Positions 1 through 9,718 of a stretch of 64,000 bases of DNA are shown one piece after another. Numbering within the stretch: the stretch's first letter is position 1; every line of letters begins with the position of its first letter. The notes under the pieces are model-generated. The model was not told where the DNA came from. It ran no database searches and worked only from the letters and a program-made list of their open reading frames with translations. Both the position numbers and the translations under genes were made by a program. This stretch comes from Mesorhizobium huakuii (lineage in GTDB: Bacteria; Pseudomonadota; Alphaproteobacteria; Rhizobiales; Rhizobiaceae): NCBI RefSeq assembly GCF_030160235.1, contig NZ_BSNY01000071.1, positions 62,001 through 126,000 of the forward strand, read 5' to 3'.

Positions 1-401
1 AGCCCTTTCTCAGCATCGGCCAGCACCAGCGCTACCGCTACATCGTCTCGCTCGAGGGCAATGACGTGGCGACCAACCTCAAATGGATCATGAGCTCGAA
101 GTCGCTTTGCCTGATGCCGCCGCCGACATACGAGACATGGTTCGCGGAGCGGCAGCTCAAGGCCAATGTCCACTATGTACCGCTCGATCCGGATTTCGCC
201 GATCTCGGCGAAAAGGTGCGCTATTTCGAACGGCATCCGGCGCAGGCCGAGCGCATCATCGCCGCGGCCAACGCCTATTGCCGGACATTTGCCAATGAGC
301 GGGACGAGCAGGCGATATCGCTGCTCGTGCTCTACAAATATTTCGTGCTCAGCGGCCAGGTCGCACCCGATCCAGCACTCTGGCGCTTCATCGAGGGCTA
401 G
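1..401 (+). CDS. Glycosyltransferase family 90 (LpsA/CAP10-like), C-terminal part
   Basis: Only the last 133 or so codons are inside the window; the reading frame enters at base 3 and stops with TAG at 399-401. The visible part has a Y-R-Y-I-V-S-L-E-G-N-D-V-A-T-N-L-K-W stretch followed by SSKS and a PTYETWF segment, the usual donor-binding end of GT90 / lipopolysaccharide A proteins. Such enzymes transfer xylose or glucose to surface glycans at the inner membrane. It converges on the aldo/keto reductase gene with only 18 bases between the stops. The family call comes from remembered motifs; the substrate cannot be told. Confidence 0.72.
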   Translation, partial: PFLSIGQHQRYRYIVSLEGNDVATNLKWIMSSKSLCLMPPPTYETWFAERQLKANVHYVPLDPDFADLGEKVRYFERHPAQAERIIAAANAYCRTFANERDEQAISLLVLYKYFVLSGQVAPDPALWRFIEG

Positions 402-419
402 CGTGCCTCCGCCGGCTGG

Positions 420-1463
420 TCAGATGACGCTGCGATCGAGAACCATGTCGGCCGGGCCGAAGCGATCCTTTGCCGTCAATTGCTGGTGCCAATAGGGGTA
501 GAGCACGGGCGGCCGGCTGACCGTGTCGAGGCGCTGGCGTTCCTCAAGGCTGAGCGCCAGGCTTGCGGCCGCGAGATTGTCCTTGAGCTGGGCATCGTTG
601 CGGGCGCCGATCACCAGCGACGAGACTGCGGGGCGGCCGAGCAGCCAGGCAAGTGCCACCTGTGCGGCCGATACGCCGCGAGCCTTGCCGATCTCGACCA
701 GCACTTCGACGATCCGCCAGAGCCGGTCCTCGTCGCGGATCGGCGGCTCGGACCAGCCGGCGAGTTGCCGCGCGGTCGGGCTGTCGCGGTGGTATTTGCC
801 GGACAGCAGGCCGCCGGCAAGCGGGCTCCAGACCAGCACGCCCAGTCCCTGGTCGACCGAGATCGGCAGCAGTTCATATTCCGCCTCTCGCGCCTCCAGC
901 GTGTAGTGGATTTGCTGGGTGACGAAGCGCTGCTGGTGACGGCTGTCGCTGACGGACAGCGCCTTCATCACCTGCCAGCCGGACCAGTTGGAGCAGCCGA
1001 TATAGCGCACCTTGCCCTGGTTGACCAAAGTGTCGAGCGCCGCGACCGTTTCCTCGACCGGGGTAAGTCCGTCCCACTGGTGGACGAAATAGATGTCGAT
1101 GACGTCGGTCTTCAGCCGCTTCAGGCTCTTCTCGCATTCGCGGATCAGGTGATGGCGCGACAAGCCTTCGTCGTTCGGTCCGCTGCCGATCCGCATGCGG
1201 GCCTTCGAGGCGATCAGCACGTCGTTCCTGCGCTTGCCGCCGAGCGCCTCGCCGATGATCTCCTCCGACAGGCCGTTCGAATAGACATTGGCGGTGTCGA
1301 TGAGGTTGATGCCGGCGTCGATGCACATGTCGATCATGCGCTTGGCTTCGGCAAGATCGCTATTGCCGACCGCGGCGAAAGGCCCGGTGCCGCCGAAGGT
1401 CATGGTGCCCAAAGTCAGTGTCGAAACCTTCAGGCCGGAACGGCCAAGGGTGCGGTATTCCAT
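420..1463 (-). CDS. Aldo/keto reductase
   Basis: A 347-residue NADPH-dependent aldo/keto reductase of the (beta/alpha)8 barrel family. The catalytic tetrad is visible as Asp56, Tyr61, Lys87 and His128 (in IDTANVY, ASKAR and YFVHQWDG). The C-terminal SLVIGAR and N-x-x-A segments fit the cofactor phosphate-binding end. I chose the ATG at 1463 because GAGGA lies 7-8 bases upstream and the family N-terminus (MEYRTLGRSGLKVS) begins there; the frame is open further upstream but without family similarity. It is divergent from ppk2. Substrate unknown; closest in feel to the YajO/general stress Gsp69-like group. Confidence 0.88.
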   Translation of the reverse strand: MEYRTLGRSGLKVSTLTLGTMTFGGTGPFAAVGNSDLAEAKRMIDMCIDAGINLIDTANVYSNGLSEEIIGEALGGKRRNDVLIASKARMRIGSGPNDEGLSRHHLIRECEKSLKRLKTDVIDIYFVHQWDGLTPVEETVAALDTLVNQGKVRYIGCSNWSGWQVMKALSVSDSRHQQRFVTQQIHYTLEAREAEYELLPISVDQGLGVLVWSPLAGGLLSGKYHRDSPTARQLAGWSEPPIRDEDRLWRIVEVLVEIGKARGVSAAQVALAWLLGRPAVSSLVIGARNDAQLKDNLAAASLALSLEERQRLDTVSRPPVLYPYWHQQLTAKDRFGPADMVLDRSVI

Positions 1464-1552
1464 ATCAGTCCTCGCGATTGCGTTGAATTGGGGCAGGGCC
1501 AAAGGGCAGCCCGGAATGCGACGGGGATTTGTAGGACAATTCAGCCGGCTTG

Positions 1553-1569
1553 TCGCCATGCCATGGCGA
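1553..1569. promoter_or_regulatory. 17-bp palindrome between divergent aldo/keto reductase and ppk2 genes
   Basis: TCGCCATG-C-CATGGCGA reads the same on both strands around a central C. It lies 90 bases before the reductase start and about 164 bases before ppk2. A CTATAT hexamer at 1633-1638 matches the alphaproteobacterial -10 consensus and may be the ppk2 promoter. Size and symmetry suit a dimeric repressor, but no regulator gene lies next to it. Confidence 0.35.
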
Positions 1570-1732
1570 TGGATCGCTTGGACGTGGCGGCCGCTATCGC
1601 GCCCGGGCTGCAATAAAACCGTCACTGCCGGTCTATATTGAAGTCGGCTCAGGTGTTTCCCTTCCAGGCTGCCGGCCAGCAATTTGAGGCGCCGTACGGG
1701 AACCGACAGAGCTTGCAAGCGGAGCAGTGCAA

Positions 1733-2653
1733 ATGACTGAGCTAAGACAGAATTCTCCCGCCAAGGACTGGCTCGAAGCCGAGCTCGCCGACACGCTCGA
1801 CGAAGACTATGAGCTCGAAATGTCGGAACCGGCGCTGTCGATGGAGATCGCCAAGATCTACAAGAACGCGCATCCACCTTCGATCGACCGCATGCAATAT
1901 TTCCGCGACCTGATCACCCTGCAGTCCGAATTGATAAAGCTGCAGTCCTGGGTCGCCTACCACAAGAAGAAGCTCGTTGTGATTTTCGAGGGCCGTGACT
2001 CCGCCGGCAAGGGCGGTGTCATCAAGCGCATAACCCAGCGGCTCAACCCGCGCATCTGCCGTGTCGTGGCGCTGCCCGCGCCGACCGAACGGGAGAAGTC
2101 GCAGTGGTACTTCCAGCGCTATGTCCCGCATCTGCCGGCAGGCGGCGAGATCGTGCTGTTCGACCGCTCCTGGTACAACCGCTCCGGCGTCGAGCGGGTG
2201 ATGGGCTTTGCCGATGCCGGCCAGGTTGAGGAATTTTTCCGCGACGTTCCCGAGTTCGAGCGGATGCTGGTGCGCTCGGGCATCACCGTGGTCAAATACT
2301 GGTTCTCGATCACCGACGAGGAGCAGCAGATGCGCTTCCTGATGCGCATCCATGACCCGATGAAGCAGTGGAAACTGTCGCCGATGGATCTGCAGTCGCG
2401 CGTGCGCTGGGAGCAGTACACCAAGGCCAAGGAAGAGACCTTCGCCCGTACCAACATTCCCGAGGCGCCGTGGTTCATCGTCGAGGGCAACGACAAGAAG
2501 CGGGCGCGGCTGAACTGCATCGATCATCTGCTCAAGCAGATGCCGTATGAAGAGGTGCCGCACGAGGAGATCACGCTGCCGGAACGCGTCTTCAATCCCG
2601 AATACGAGCGCCAGACGCTGCCGCGCGAGCTTTACGTGCCGGAGAAGTATTGA
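1733..2653 (+). CDS. ppk2: Polyphosphate kinase 2 family protein
   Basis: A 306-residue PPK2 enzyme, which moves phosphate between polyphosphate and nucleoside diphosphates in the cytoplasm. The Walker A loop GRDSAGKGG is at residues 87-95 and the Walker B/lid segment LFDRSWYNRSG at 142-152, with the PAPTEREKSQWYFQRY block between them. The ATG at 1733 has GGAG 8 bases upstream; a GTG two codons earlier (1727) is less well placed. A single PPK2 domain of about 300 residues with an acidic N-terminal extension fits the class I type seen in rhizobia. It stands alone, divergent from the aldo/keto reductase. Whether it prefers GDP or ADP cannot be read from the sequence. Confidence 0.93.
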   Translation: MTELRQNSPAKDWLEAELADTLDEDYELEMSEPALSMEIAKIYKNAHPPSIDRMQYFRDLITLQSELIKLQSWVAYHKKKLVVIFEGRDSAGKGGVIKRITQRLNPRICRVVALPAPTEREKSQWYFQRYVPHLPAGGEIVLFDRSWYNRSGVERVMGFADAGQVEEFFRDVPEFERMLVRSGITVVKYWFSITDEEQQMRFLMRIHDPMKQWKLSPMDLQSRVRWEQYTKAKEETFARTNIPEAPWFIVEGNDKKRARLNCIDHLLKQMPYEEVPHEEITLPERVFNPEYERQTLPRELYVPEKY

Positions 2654-2659
2654 GGGGTT

Positions 2660-2876
2660 CTTCCTTCTCCCCGTTTCACGGGGAGGTGAGGAGTGGTCTG
2701 CGCAGCAGGCGAAAAACCAACTGCTTGGCCTTTCGAACGCCGAACGCCGAAGGGCGGATGAGGGGCGGCGCTGGCGTTGATGAATTTATTGCCATCGGAT
2801 GCTCTAACCTCCAAACGTCGGCGCCGCCCCTCATTGCCCTGCCGGGCATTTCTCCCGGTAGAACGGGGAGAAAGAG
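2660..2876. repeat. Intergenic palindromic repeat element, about 215 bp
   Basis: The gap after ppk2 is filled by a folded element. At 2667-2685 CTCCCCGT and ACGGGGAG pair around TTC. A perfect 14-bp inverted repeat joins 2758-2771 (ATGAGGGGCGGCGC) to 2821-2834. A third imperfect CTCCC/GGGAG hairpin at 2850-2871 closes the element next to the stop of the convergent gene. This looks like the mosaic palindromic repeats common in rhizobial chromosomes, and may also end transcription from both sides. Confidence 0.6.
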
Positions 2877-2877
2877 G

Positions 2878-3525
2878 CTAACCCCGCTTGATCACCACAT
2901 GCGTGGCAAGCGCCGTCGCCACCTGCTCGGTGCATTGATAGCCGAGCTTCAGCATGTCCAGGCCGGCAAAGAGATGCTCACCCTTGCCAAGCAACACCGG
3001 CGAGATTGCCAGATGCATCTCGTCGATCAATCTCTCCTGCAGATATTGCCGGATGGTGGAGACGCCGCCGCCGACCCGCACATCCTTGCCGCCGGCCGCC
3101 GCCTTCGCCTGCTCGAGCGCCGAACGAATGCCGTCGGTCACAAAATAAAAGGTCGTGCCGCCTTCCATCGTGATCGGCGCCCGCGCGTGGTGCGTCAGCA
3201 CGAAAACGGGCACATGGTAGGGAGGGTTTGCGCCCCACCAGCCCTTCCAGCTGTCGTCAGGCCATTCGCCGCGGATCGGCCCGAACATGTTGCGGCCGAG
3301 GATCCAGGCGCCCAGATTTTCGAAACTGCGCGCCGCGAACGCCTCGTTGACATCGGTGGTGCCGCCATCTTGTCCGCGCACCATCTTGCGGAAGGTTGGG
3401 GTATCAACAAACCACTTGTGCAAGGATTCCCCGCCGACGCCGAGCGGATTTTGCAGATCCTGATCGGGACCGGCGCCGTAGCCGTCGAGCGACAGGGTGA
3501 ATGCGTTGACACGCAGCATGGACAT
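2878..3525 (-). CDS. Dihydrofolate reductase family protein (RibD C-terminal domain type)
   Basis: A 215-residue single-domain protein of the RibD_C/dihydrofolate reductase superfamily, like YwjB/YyaP proteins. It has the N-terminal NAFTLSLDGYGAGPDQ segment, the LGRNMFGPIRGEW block near residue 80, and VRVGGGVSTIRQYL followed by EMHLAISPVLLGKGEHLF, which form the NADPH-binding core. The ATG at 3525 follows GAGGAGG by 5 bases; an internal ATG two codons later is possible. It is too diverged from DHFR or RibD to give a substrate; a role as an NADPH-dependent reductase is an inference. Confidence 0.82.
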   Translation of the reverse strand: MSMLRVNAFTLSLDGYGAGPDQDLQNPLGVGGESLHKWFVDTPTFRKMVRGQDGGTTDVNEAFAARSFENLGAWILGRNMFGPIRGEWPDDSWKGWWGANPPYHVPVFVLTHHARAPITMEGGTTFYFVTDGIRSALEQAKAAAGGKDVRVGGGVSTIRQYLQERLIDEMHLAISPVLLGKGEHLFAGLDMLKLGYQCTEQVATALATHVVIKRG

Positions 3526-3552
3526 GAAAGCCTCCTCGATAACCGGTTGTGT

Positions 3553-3589
3553 TTCGCAAGCGGTTGTTTTGTAGCAAACCGATTGCGAA
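3553..3589. promoter_or_regulatory. Inverted repeat upstream of the RibD-like reductase gene
   Basis: TTCGCAA at 3553-3559 and TTGCGAA at 3583-3589 form an inverted repeat 28-64 bases before the reductase start, in a short AT-richer patch that also repeats CGGTTGT twice. The position fits an operator or promoter region. No adjacent regulator gene was found. Confidence 0.3.
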
Positions 3590-3716
3590 TTGCAAGTGCT
3601 ATTTTCCAGGGCGAGAAGGCAGATAGGTGAACCTCGCCTCCAAACGAGATCCGCATTGTTCGTGACGAGCGGTTTGAATGGCAACCGGCGGTCGCCGGAA
3701 CGGCCGCCGCATCGGC

Positions 3717-3926
3717 TCATTCGCCAGTGAGTTCCATGAAGCGGATATGGTTGCTGAAGGGGGCGATGACCTCGACAGTCTTCGCCGACAGGATATTCCA
3801 GGTCGCCAATCCGAACTGGCGCGCGACGATCTCCAGCGCCTCGCTGTGGCTGATCGTCAGATCGCGGGCGGCAAGCGCCTGCCGCATGGCTTTCGCCATG
3901 GTCCTGGCATCGCCATAGGCAAGCAT
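3717..3926 (-). CDS. Small glyoxalase-superfamily-related protein
   Basis: A 69-residue protein. The segment MAKAMRQALAARDLTISHSE followed by ALEIVARQFGLATWNILSAK matches the helical domain often joined to glyoxalase-like proteins in alphaproteobacteria; it recalls the leading domain of those fusions. The ATG at 3926 has GGAGG about 8 bases upstream, which supports a real start. In many genomes this domain is followed by a vicinal-oxygen-chelate domain. Here the gene stops after 69 codons and no such domain follows, so it is either a genuine stand-alone form or a shortened one. Function unknown. Confidence 0.6.
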   Translation of the reverse strand: MLAYGDARTMAKAMRQALAARDLTISHSEALEIVARQFGLATWNILSAKTVEVIAPFSNHIRFMELTGE

Positions 3927-4145
3927 GTCCGTTTCCTCCGGTCACGGCGAAGTCAACGTCAGTGCCCGCATTGCCGCCGCCTTCGCCCGACGGTGAAACG
4001 GGTCAGGAAGCATCCTCTGGAGGCGTTCGCCATACCTCGTGGCGAGGTGCGGGCTGCCGGCCGCCTCCGGCCGTGCCCATATACTAGCCGCGCTCCACAC
4101 CGCTTGTCAGCGGAAAATGGCGATGCCTGTGCCGCGCCATTCAAC

Positions 4146-5102
4146 TCACGATCGAGGCGTTCGGTCTTGGCCCTGCGTATTCTGGCTAGTGATCAAACGA
4201 GCACGCAAAAGAGCGAGCATCGCACCGGCGAGATCATAAGGAATCTTGCAATGCGCAGACACCCGATAGTAGCGCTCGGCGGAAAAGCCCAGGCCAATAG
4301 CCAACAGTTCGATGTCGCCGGCTGCTTCAAGTTCTCCAATCACCTGCAAAAGATGGTCGTGCAGATAGTGTGTCCCGTTTGCCAGAAGCGTCGCGTCGTC
4401 GACAGGTGCTCCGTCGGAAACAACGAGTAGAATTTTGCGAGCTTCAGGACGCTCCCGCAGGCGTCCGCTGGCCCATTCGATGGCTTCGCCATCGATGTTC
4501 TCCTTGGGTAGATCGGGTCTCAGCATCGGCTGAAGCGCAACACCCATGCTGCTCTGGCGGTTGTCCGTAGCATCCCTGTAGATGACATGAAGCAGATCGT
4601 TCAGCCTTCCAGGATTGGGCGGGCGGCCGTCATCATTCCAGATGCGCCTCGATTGACCGCCCCGCCAGCCGCAAGTCGTGAAGCCCAAGAGTTCGACCTT
4701 GATGCCGAGTGTGCTCAAGAACTCCTGCACGATGTCGGCGGATGCCGCGGCGTACAGCATTTTTTGGCCGCGCATGGAACCAGACTGATCGAAGAGAATG
4801 GAAATAGCCGTATCGCGGAGGCCCGATTCCGGTACGCGGTCACGGATTTCTGCGGCCATGTCTGCAGCCAAGATCAGGTTCTTCGTCTTCCAGCCCGTGA
4901 GGCCGCTTAGCAACTCTGCCCAGGCGCTATCCAGGGCCGATTTGTCCTTGTCCGAAAGGCGACCGATCGCGCTGGACAGCTTGGTGCTGGGGACAGTCCA
5001 GTCATGGAGCGTAACGTAAGCATGATACCCGGGCGTGTGGATGTCGCCACGTGGTTTGGGGTTGAACATCGATCTGAAGTGCTTGCCCAGCCTCCGGAGC
5101 AA
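4146..5102 (-). CDS. CobT-like VWA-domain protein (short form)
   Basis: A protein of about 318 residues that resembles the C-terminal half of the aerobic cobaltochelatase subunit CobT. A von Willebrand A domain carries the metal-binding DQSGSM motif (Asp105-Ser107-Ser109) after SILF, later DGEAIEWASGRL and LLVVSDGAPVDD. Full CobT is about twice as long, with an acidic middle section missing here. The upstream boundary is unsure: a TTG at 5102 starts 6 bases after the hemB stop, and an ATG at 5069 would shorten it by 11 residues but has no clear ribosome site. The spacing suggests coupling to hemB. It may work with an AAA+ partner of the CobS/MoxR type encoded elsewhere; none is visible here. 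Confidence 0.72.
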   Translation of the reverse strand: MLRRLGKHFRSMFNPKPRGDIHTPGYHAYVTLHDWTVPSTKLSSAIGRLSDKDKSALDSAWAELLSGLTGWKTKNLILAADMAAEIRDRVPESGLRDTAISILFDQSGSMRGQKMLYAAASADIVQEFLSTLGIKVELLGFTTCGWRGGQSRRIWNDDGRPPNPGRLNDLLHVIYRDATDNRQSSMGVALQPMLRPDLPKENIDGEAIEWASGRLRERPEARKILLVVSDGAPVDDATLLANGTHYLHDHLLQVIGELEAAGDIELLAIGLGFSAERYYRVSAHCKIPYDLAGAMLALLRARLITSQNTQGQDRTPRS

Positions 5103-5108
5103 TGCCTG

Positions 5109-6136
<1,028 letters not shown>

Positions 6137-6140
<4 letters not shown>

Positions 6141-6562
6141 GGCCAATACTCCGGATCAGCGGGTTTTATCACGAGCCCCTGCCGCTGACCAATGCGACAC
6201 GATTGTGCCAGGCCGAAGCCGCCAGTCTCCCCCTCTTGGAGTAGCGCGCAAAGTCGTTGGCACCTCTGCGCAACTTCACTGGGCAGTAGATTGCGCGGCT
6301 TGAACCACCCTTCAAATGTGATTTGCACAGCCGCCGCGTAGCCCCCCGTAGGCTTTGGCATGGCCGCCCAGCGATATGACCTCAGGAGAAGCGCGGGACT
6401 GATCGAGGCGGCATTCGGTAGGCCGATGCTCGGGTTCTCACCGATATTTTCGCGTCGTTTGCCGACACCGCTGCCGATCGTGTAAACGGCTTGTGGATCG
6501 CAAAATGGCCAACCTTGGGGGAATTTCTCTTGGCTGCCGAGGCAGTACTTATAACGAGCCAT
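6137..6562 (-). CDS. Possible hypothetical protein upstream of hemB
   Basis: An open frame of 141 codons from ATG 6562 on the minus strand. It ends in TGA that overlaps the hemB ATG as ATGA, the arrangement seen in translationally coupled genes. It contains unusual Cys, Trp and Phe (YKYCLGSQEKFPQGWPFCD) but no motif I recognise. It occupies the whole 437-base stretch 6141-6577 between hemB and the acyltransferase, which otherwise shows nothing clear. Without codon statistics I cannot tell a real gene from a chance frame, and the hemB promoter has to lie somewhere in the same stretch. Confidence 0.22.
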
Positions 6563-6577
6563 AAAAGGCTCGCACAG

Positions 6578-8476
6578 GTGACGCTCGTCCGTCGACCGGA
6601 AATCGACGGGCTTCGGGCCGTAGCTATCGTACCTGTGCTGCTCTTTCATGCGGGCTTCGATGGCTTCGCGAACGGCTATCTCGGCGTTGATATCTTCTTC
6701 GTCATCAGTGGTTACCTGATAACTGGGCTGCTGCTGGATGAGCGCCGCCGGACCGGCTCCATTTCTATTGTCAGTTTTTATGAGCGTCGGGTGCGCCGGA
6801 TCGTGCCCGCATTGGTGATCGTCGTCGCCTCGTCTGCCCTCGGCGCATGGTTTATATTGACGCCTATTCGGATGGAGGAATTCGCGGGGTCGGTGATCGC
6901 CGCCTTTACCTTCAGCGCCAACTTTTGGTTTCTGGCGCAGACGCACTACTTTTCCACCTCGGCAGACCAGCAGCCTCTGCTCCATCTCTGGAGCTTGGGC
7001 GTCGAAGAACAATTTTACGTGCTGTTTCCGCTGCTCTTTGTGTTCGCCACAGAAGCGGCGGACAGGGTGCTCATCATCGCAATCGTGGGATTTGCCCTGG
7101 CTTCGCTTGCGGGAGGCCAGATGGTTTCGACGACATCGCCTGACGCCGCATTCTTTCGCCCGGACACCCGAACATGGGAACTGCTCATAGGCTCGGCCTG
7201 TGCGTTCGTGACAGCAAAGCATGTCCCCTATCGAGAAACTGTGGCGATCATCGGCAGCAGCCTGATCGGACTTTCCCTCTTTGTGCTTCCAGGCCCCGTG
7301 GCTCCAAATTTTCTAGCGGTTCCTGTGTGCGCCGGAACGGCTATGGTGCTTGTGTCGGCCACGGCCACCAGCGGCGTTGGAAGGGCGCTCGCTGCACCGG
7401 GGATCGCCCATTTAGGGCTGATTTCCTACTCACTGTACCTTTGGCACCAACCCCTTTTGGCTCTGGCCAGAATCCAACAGATGGGCGCACTTTCGCCCGC
7501 AATTACGTGTGCGATCCTGCTGCTTAGTTTCGCCTTGGCCACCGTCACCTGGCTTTTCGTTGAGACCCCCTTCCGCGACCGGAAGCGGTTCACTCGACCT
7601 ACCATATTTGCAGCTGGCAGCGCGGCTGCTATTGCACTGATCAGTTTCGGAATTGGTGGCAACGCGACGGCCGGATATTCTTTCCGCTATGGCGAACTGG
7701 CCGGCAGGTATTTCGAAGCCCTCGGCAAGCTCGACGACGAAGTCAGCACGCGGAGTAGGGCGATCGGCATGGGCGTGTGCCACTTCCGTGCCGACATGAG
7801 CCCGCCGATCGACCAATTCCTCCGCGATTGGAAATGCATAGGCTCGGGCAACGGCGCATCGATACTCGTGATCGGCGACAGTCATGCCGCCGACAAGGCC
7901 GCGGCATTCAAACTCAACGGCGTTGAAGTTGCCCAGATGACAGTGGCCGGCTGCTCTTCAGTTCCTAGCCTCATGACTGCGGATTGCCGCCAGATATTCG
8001 ATTGGGTCAAGGAATACGCTAGAATTCACAAATTCCGCGATCTCGTTATCGCGAACAAGCAGTATCCGAACGTCTACACCCCAGAGCAGATCGATGGAGC
8101 GTTGCGATTCTGGCAGCCGCTGGGGGCCCGAATATTCTGGTTCAGCGACATGCCGCAATTTGTCGACATCGAAGACTGGAAGGCGAAAAACCTAGTTGCC
8201 AATGGCGACGCATCGAAGGGCGCCATACCTGTGACCCTCGCCGAGGCAAAGGCCAGTTTTGAGACCATGCACAGTCAGGAGAACGGACGCTTCACGACGG
8301 TCGATTCCAGTCGGCTGTTTTGCGCCATATCGTGGCAAAGCGACTGCGCACCCTACGTCGATGGTCAGGGCTGGGTAGCAGCGGCCGGTGGCCATCTAAC
8401 GGCGGTAGGCGCCTACTTCTTCGGTCGCCAAATTCTAAACGATCCTGATTTCAGCCTGGAGCTTCGGAGCCGCTAG
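6578..8476 (+). CDS. OafA/YrhL-type acyltransferase with SGNH domain
   Basis: About 632 residues. The N-terminal half is an acyltransferase-3 membrane domain: RRPEIDGLRAVAIVPVLLFHAGF with the conserved R/H pair, GYLGVDIFFVISGYLIT, FYERRVRRIVPAL, and around ten hydrophobic segments. The C-terminal part is an SGNH hydrolase-like domain with VIGDSHAAD near residue 434 and GGHLTAVGAYFF near the end. Such proteins O-acetylate surface or exported polysaccharides, the SGNH domain passing the acetyl group on outside the membrane. I prefer the GTG at 6578 (MTLVRRPEIDG) over a TTG at 6491. The gene is divergent from hemB and its acceptor glycan is not evident. Confidence 0.85.
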   Translation: MTLVRRPEIDGLRAVAIVPVLLFHAGFDGFANGYLGVDIFFVISGYLITGLLLDERRRTGSISIVSFYERRVRRIVPALVIVVASSALGAWFILTPIRMEEFAGSVIAAFTFSANFWFLAQTHYFSTSADQQPLLHLWSLGVEEQFYVLFPLLFVFATEAADRVLIIAIVGFALASLAGGQMVSTTSPDAAFFRPDTRTWELLIGSACAFVTAKHVPYRETVAIIGSSLIGLSLFVLPGPVAPNFLAVPVCAGTAMVLVSATATSGVGRALAAPGIAHLGLISYSLYLWHQPLLALARIQQMGALSPAITCAILLLSFALATVTWLFVETPFRDRKRFTRPTIFAAGSAAAIALISFGIGGNATAGYSFRYGELAGRYFEALGKLDDEVSTRSRAIGMGVCHFRADMSPPIDQFLRDWKCIGSGNGASILVIGDSHAADKAAAFKLNGVEVAQMTVAGCSSVPSLMTADCRQIFDWVKEYARIHKFRDLVIANKQYPNVYTPEQIDGALRFWQPLGARIFWFSDMPQFVDIEDWKAKNLVANGDASKGAIPVTLAEAKASFETMHSQENGRFTTVDSSRLFCAISWQSDCAPYVDGQGWVAAAGGHLTAVGAYFFGRQILNDPDFSLELRSR

Positions 8477-8511
8477 GGCCGTTCACCATTTCACGGAAAC
8501 GGCAAACGTCT

Positions 8512-8600
8512 CTAACTCTTTGTTTTGACGCAATTCTCTAGGGAAAGCGCTACGCGCTTTTCCCGGGAAAACCGCTGACACTTTTCCTGGAATTGCTCGA
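8512..8600. repeat. Rhizobial intergenic palindromic repeat
   Basis: After the acyltransferase the sequence folds as GGGAAAGCGC (8541-8550) against GCGCTTTTCCC (8554-8564), flanked by tttgacgcaattct and, inverted, ggaattgctcgag. This nested pattern resembles the short mosaic repeats of Mesorhizobium and Rhizobium intergenic regions. It lies between convergent genes and could act as a bidirectional terminator. Confidence 0.55.
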
Positions 8601-8711
8601 GGGCCAGTATGCGTCGTCTCTGAAGTCGGCCGGGATAGGGTTCATGTCCTTGGGAATGCGGGCTGCGAAGATGTGGCGGCTCGCCGAGCTTGTCCCGCCC
8701 CGCCCATCCGG

Positions 8712-9533
8712 TCAAGGCTGGCCATTGCCGGAAAGAATCCGTGCCGCGCCTCCGATTGCCACACGGAACGCATCGTCGAAGCTGACGCCGCGTACCTGCC
8801 AGCGATAGGTCTTGCCGTGATCGGCCAGTCGCCAGTCGGCGATCCAGCCGAGCTCCTTGTCGCTCCATACGATGCTGCCGGCGAGCGCTTGTGCGCCACC
8901 GGCCCGTTTGGCCAGCAGATCCAGCCTTGCCATGTCGTTGGTGCGCAGCCCTTTTTCGCCCAGCTCGGCCAGTTGTGCCGCCTTCGGAAACACGACATGC
9001 ATCAACAGCGGATCGGTGGCATTGGCGAAAGACTCGCGCATCGTCTTGCCACGCTCTTCCTCGGCGCTGAGCGCGAAATGCCTCGCGCCCTGTTCGACGG
9101 TGAGAAAGACGGCAAGCGTTGGCCGCTCGCCAAGCCAGGGCTTGCCGCCGAGCTGCGCGAGCAGCTTGTTGACCGTGGCGGGCTTGTAGAGACAGGTCAG
9201 ATCATGCGGCCGGTCATGCGTGCCTTGCTCGTCATGGATCGGAATGCCCTCCAGCCGGTCGTGGTAGCGGAAGGTCTCGACGAAATCGCCAGCCTTGTCC
9301 CGCAGAGCCGCCATTTCGGGTTTCTCAAGCAGGCGTTGATCGCCTGAAACCCTGACCAGGACCCGGTCCAGGCAATCCTTGAAGCCTATCTGGCGGTTCA
9401 CCTCGCCCTGGCCGGTGACGATGGTCCGCGATTGGTAGAGATCGTCGGTCGTGATGGCGAATGCAGCACAAGGCGCCAGGCCAGCGATCACGACCCCGAT
9501 CGTCAAAAACACCGCACGAAGAAATCCGGGCAT
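8712..9533 (-). CDS. Exported DUF2066 domain protein
   Basis: A 273-residue protein with a signal peptide (MPGFLRAVFLTIGVVIAGLA, cleavage likely after AFA around residue 26) and the DUF2066 pattern: LYQSRTIVTGQGEVNR, a GFKDCLDRVLVRVSGD segment, then WIADWRLADHGKTYRWQVRGVSFDDAFR at the end. The family is periplasmic and of unknown function. The ATG at 9533 has GGGGA about 10 bases upstream; the frame is open 44 codons further but those residues lack family similarity. It is divergent from the hydratase-like gene. Confidence 0.85.
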   Translation of the reverse strand: MPGFLRAVFLTIGVVIAGLAPCAAFAITTDDLYQSRTIVTGQGEVNRQIGFKDCLDRVLVRVSGDQRLLEKPEMAALRDKAGDFVETFRYHDRLEGIPIHDEQGTHDRPHDLTCLYKPATVNKLLAQLGGKPWLGERPTLAVFLTVEQGARHFALSAEEERGKTMRESFANATDPLLMHVVFPKAAQLAELGEKGLRTNDMARLDLLAKRAGGAQALAGSIVWSDKELGWIADWRLADHGKTYRWQVRGVSFDDAFRVAIGGAARILSGNGQP

Positions 9534-9718
9534 GGCCAACTGTTCCCCGACGCCGTCTGTGCGCGATATCGGCGCATCGCTGGCAACGGCGGCGATCTTC
9601 GTAGCATCGGCCGCCGCCGGTCGCCAAGACCACGGCGCGGAGGCCGCTGCCATTGACGCACCCATGCGCCGCCTTTAGCACTTCAGTCCCGCAGGCGCGG
9701 GGGAGGGATTCTCTGGCG

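Noticed and set aside
480-1616. 378-codon plus-strand frame opposite the aldo/keto reductase
   Set aside because: No start context or motifs, and the opposite strand has the intact catalytic tetrad.
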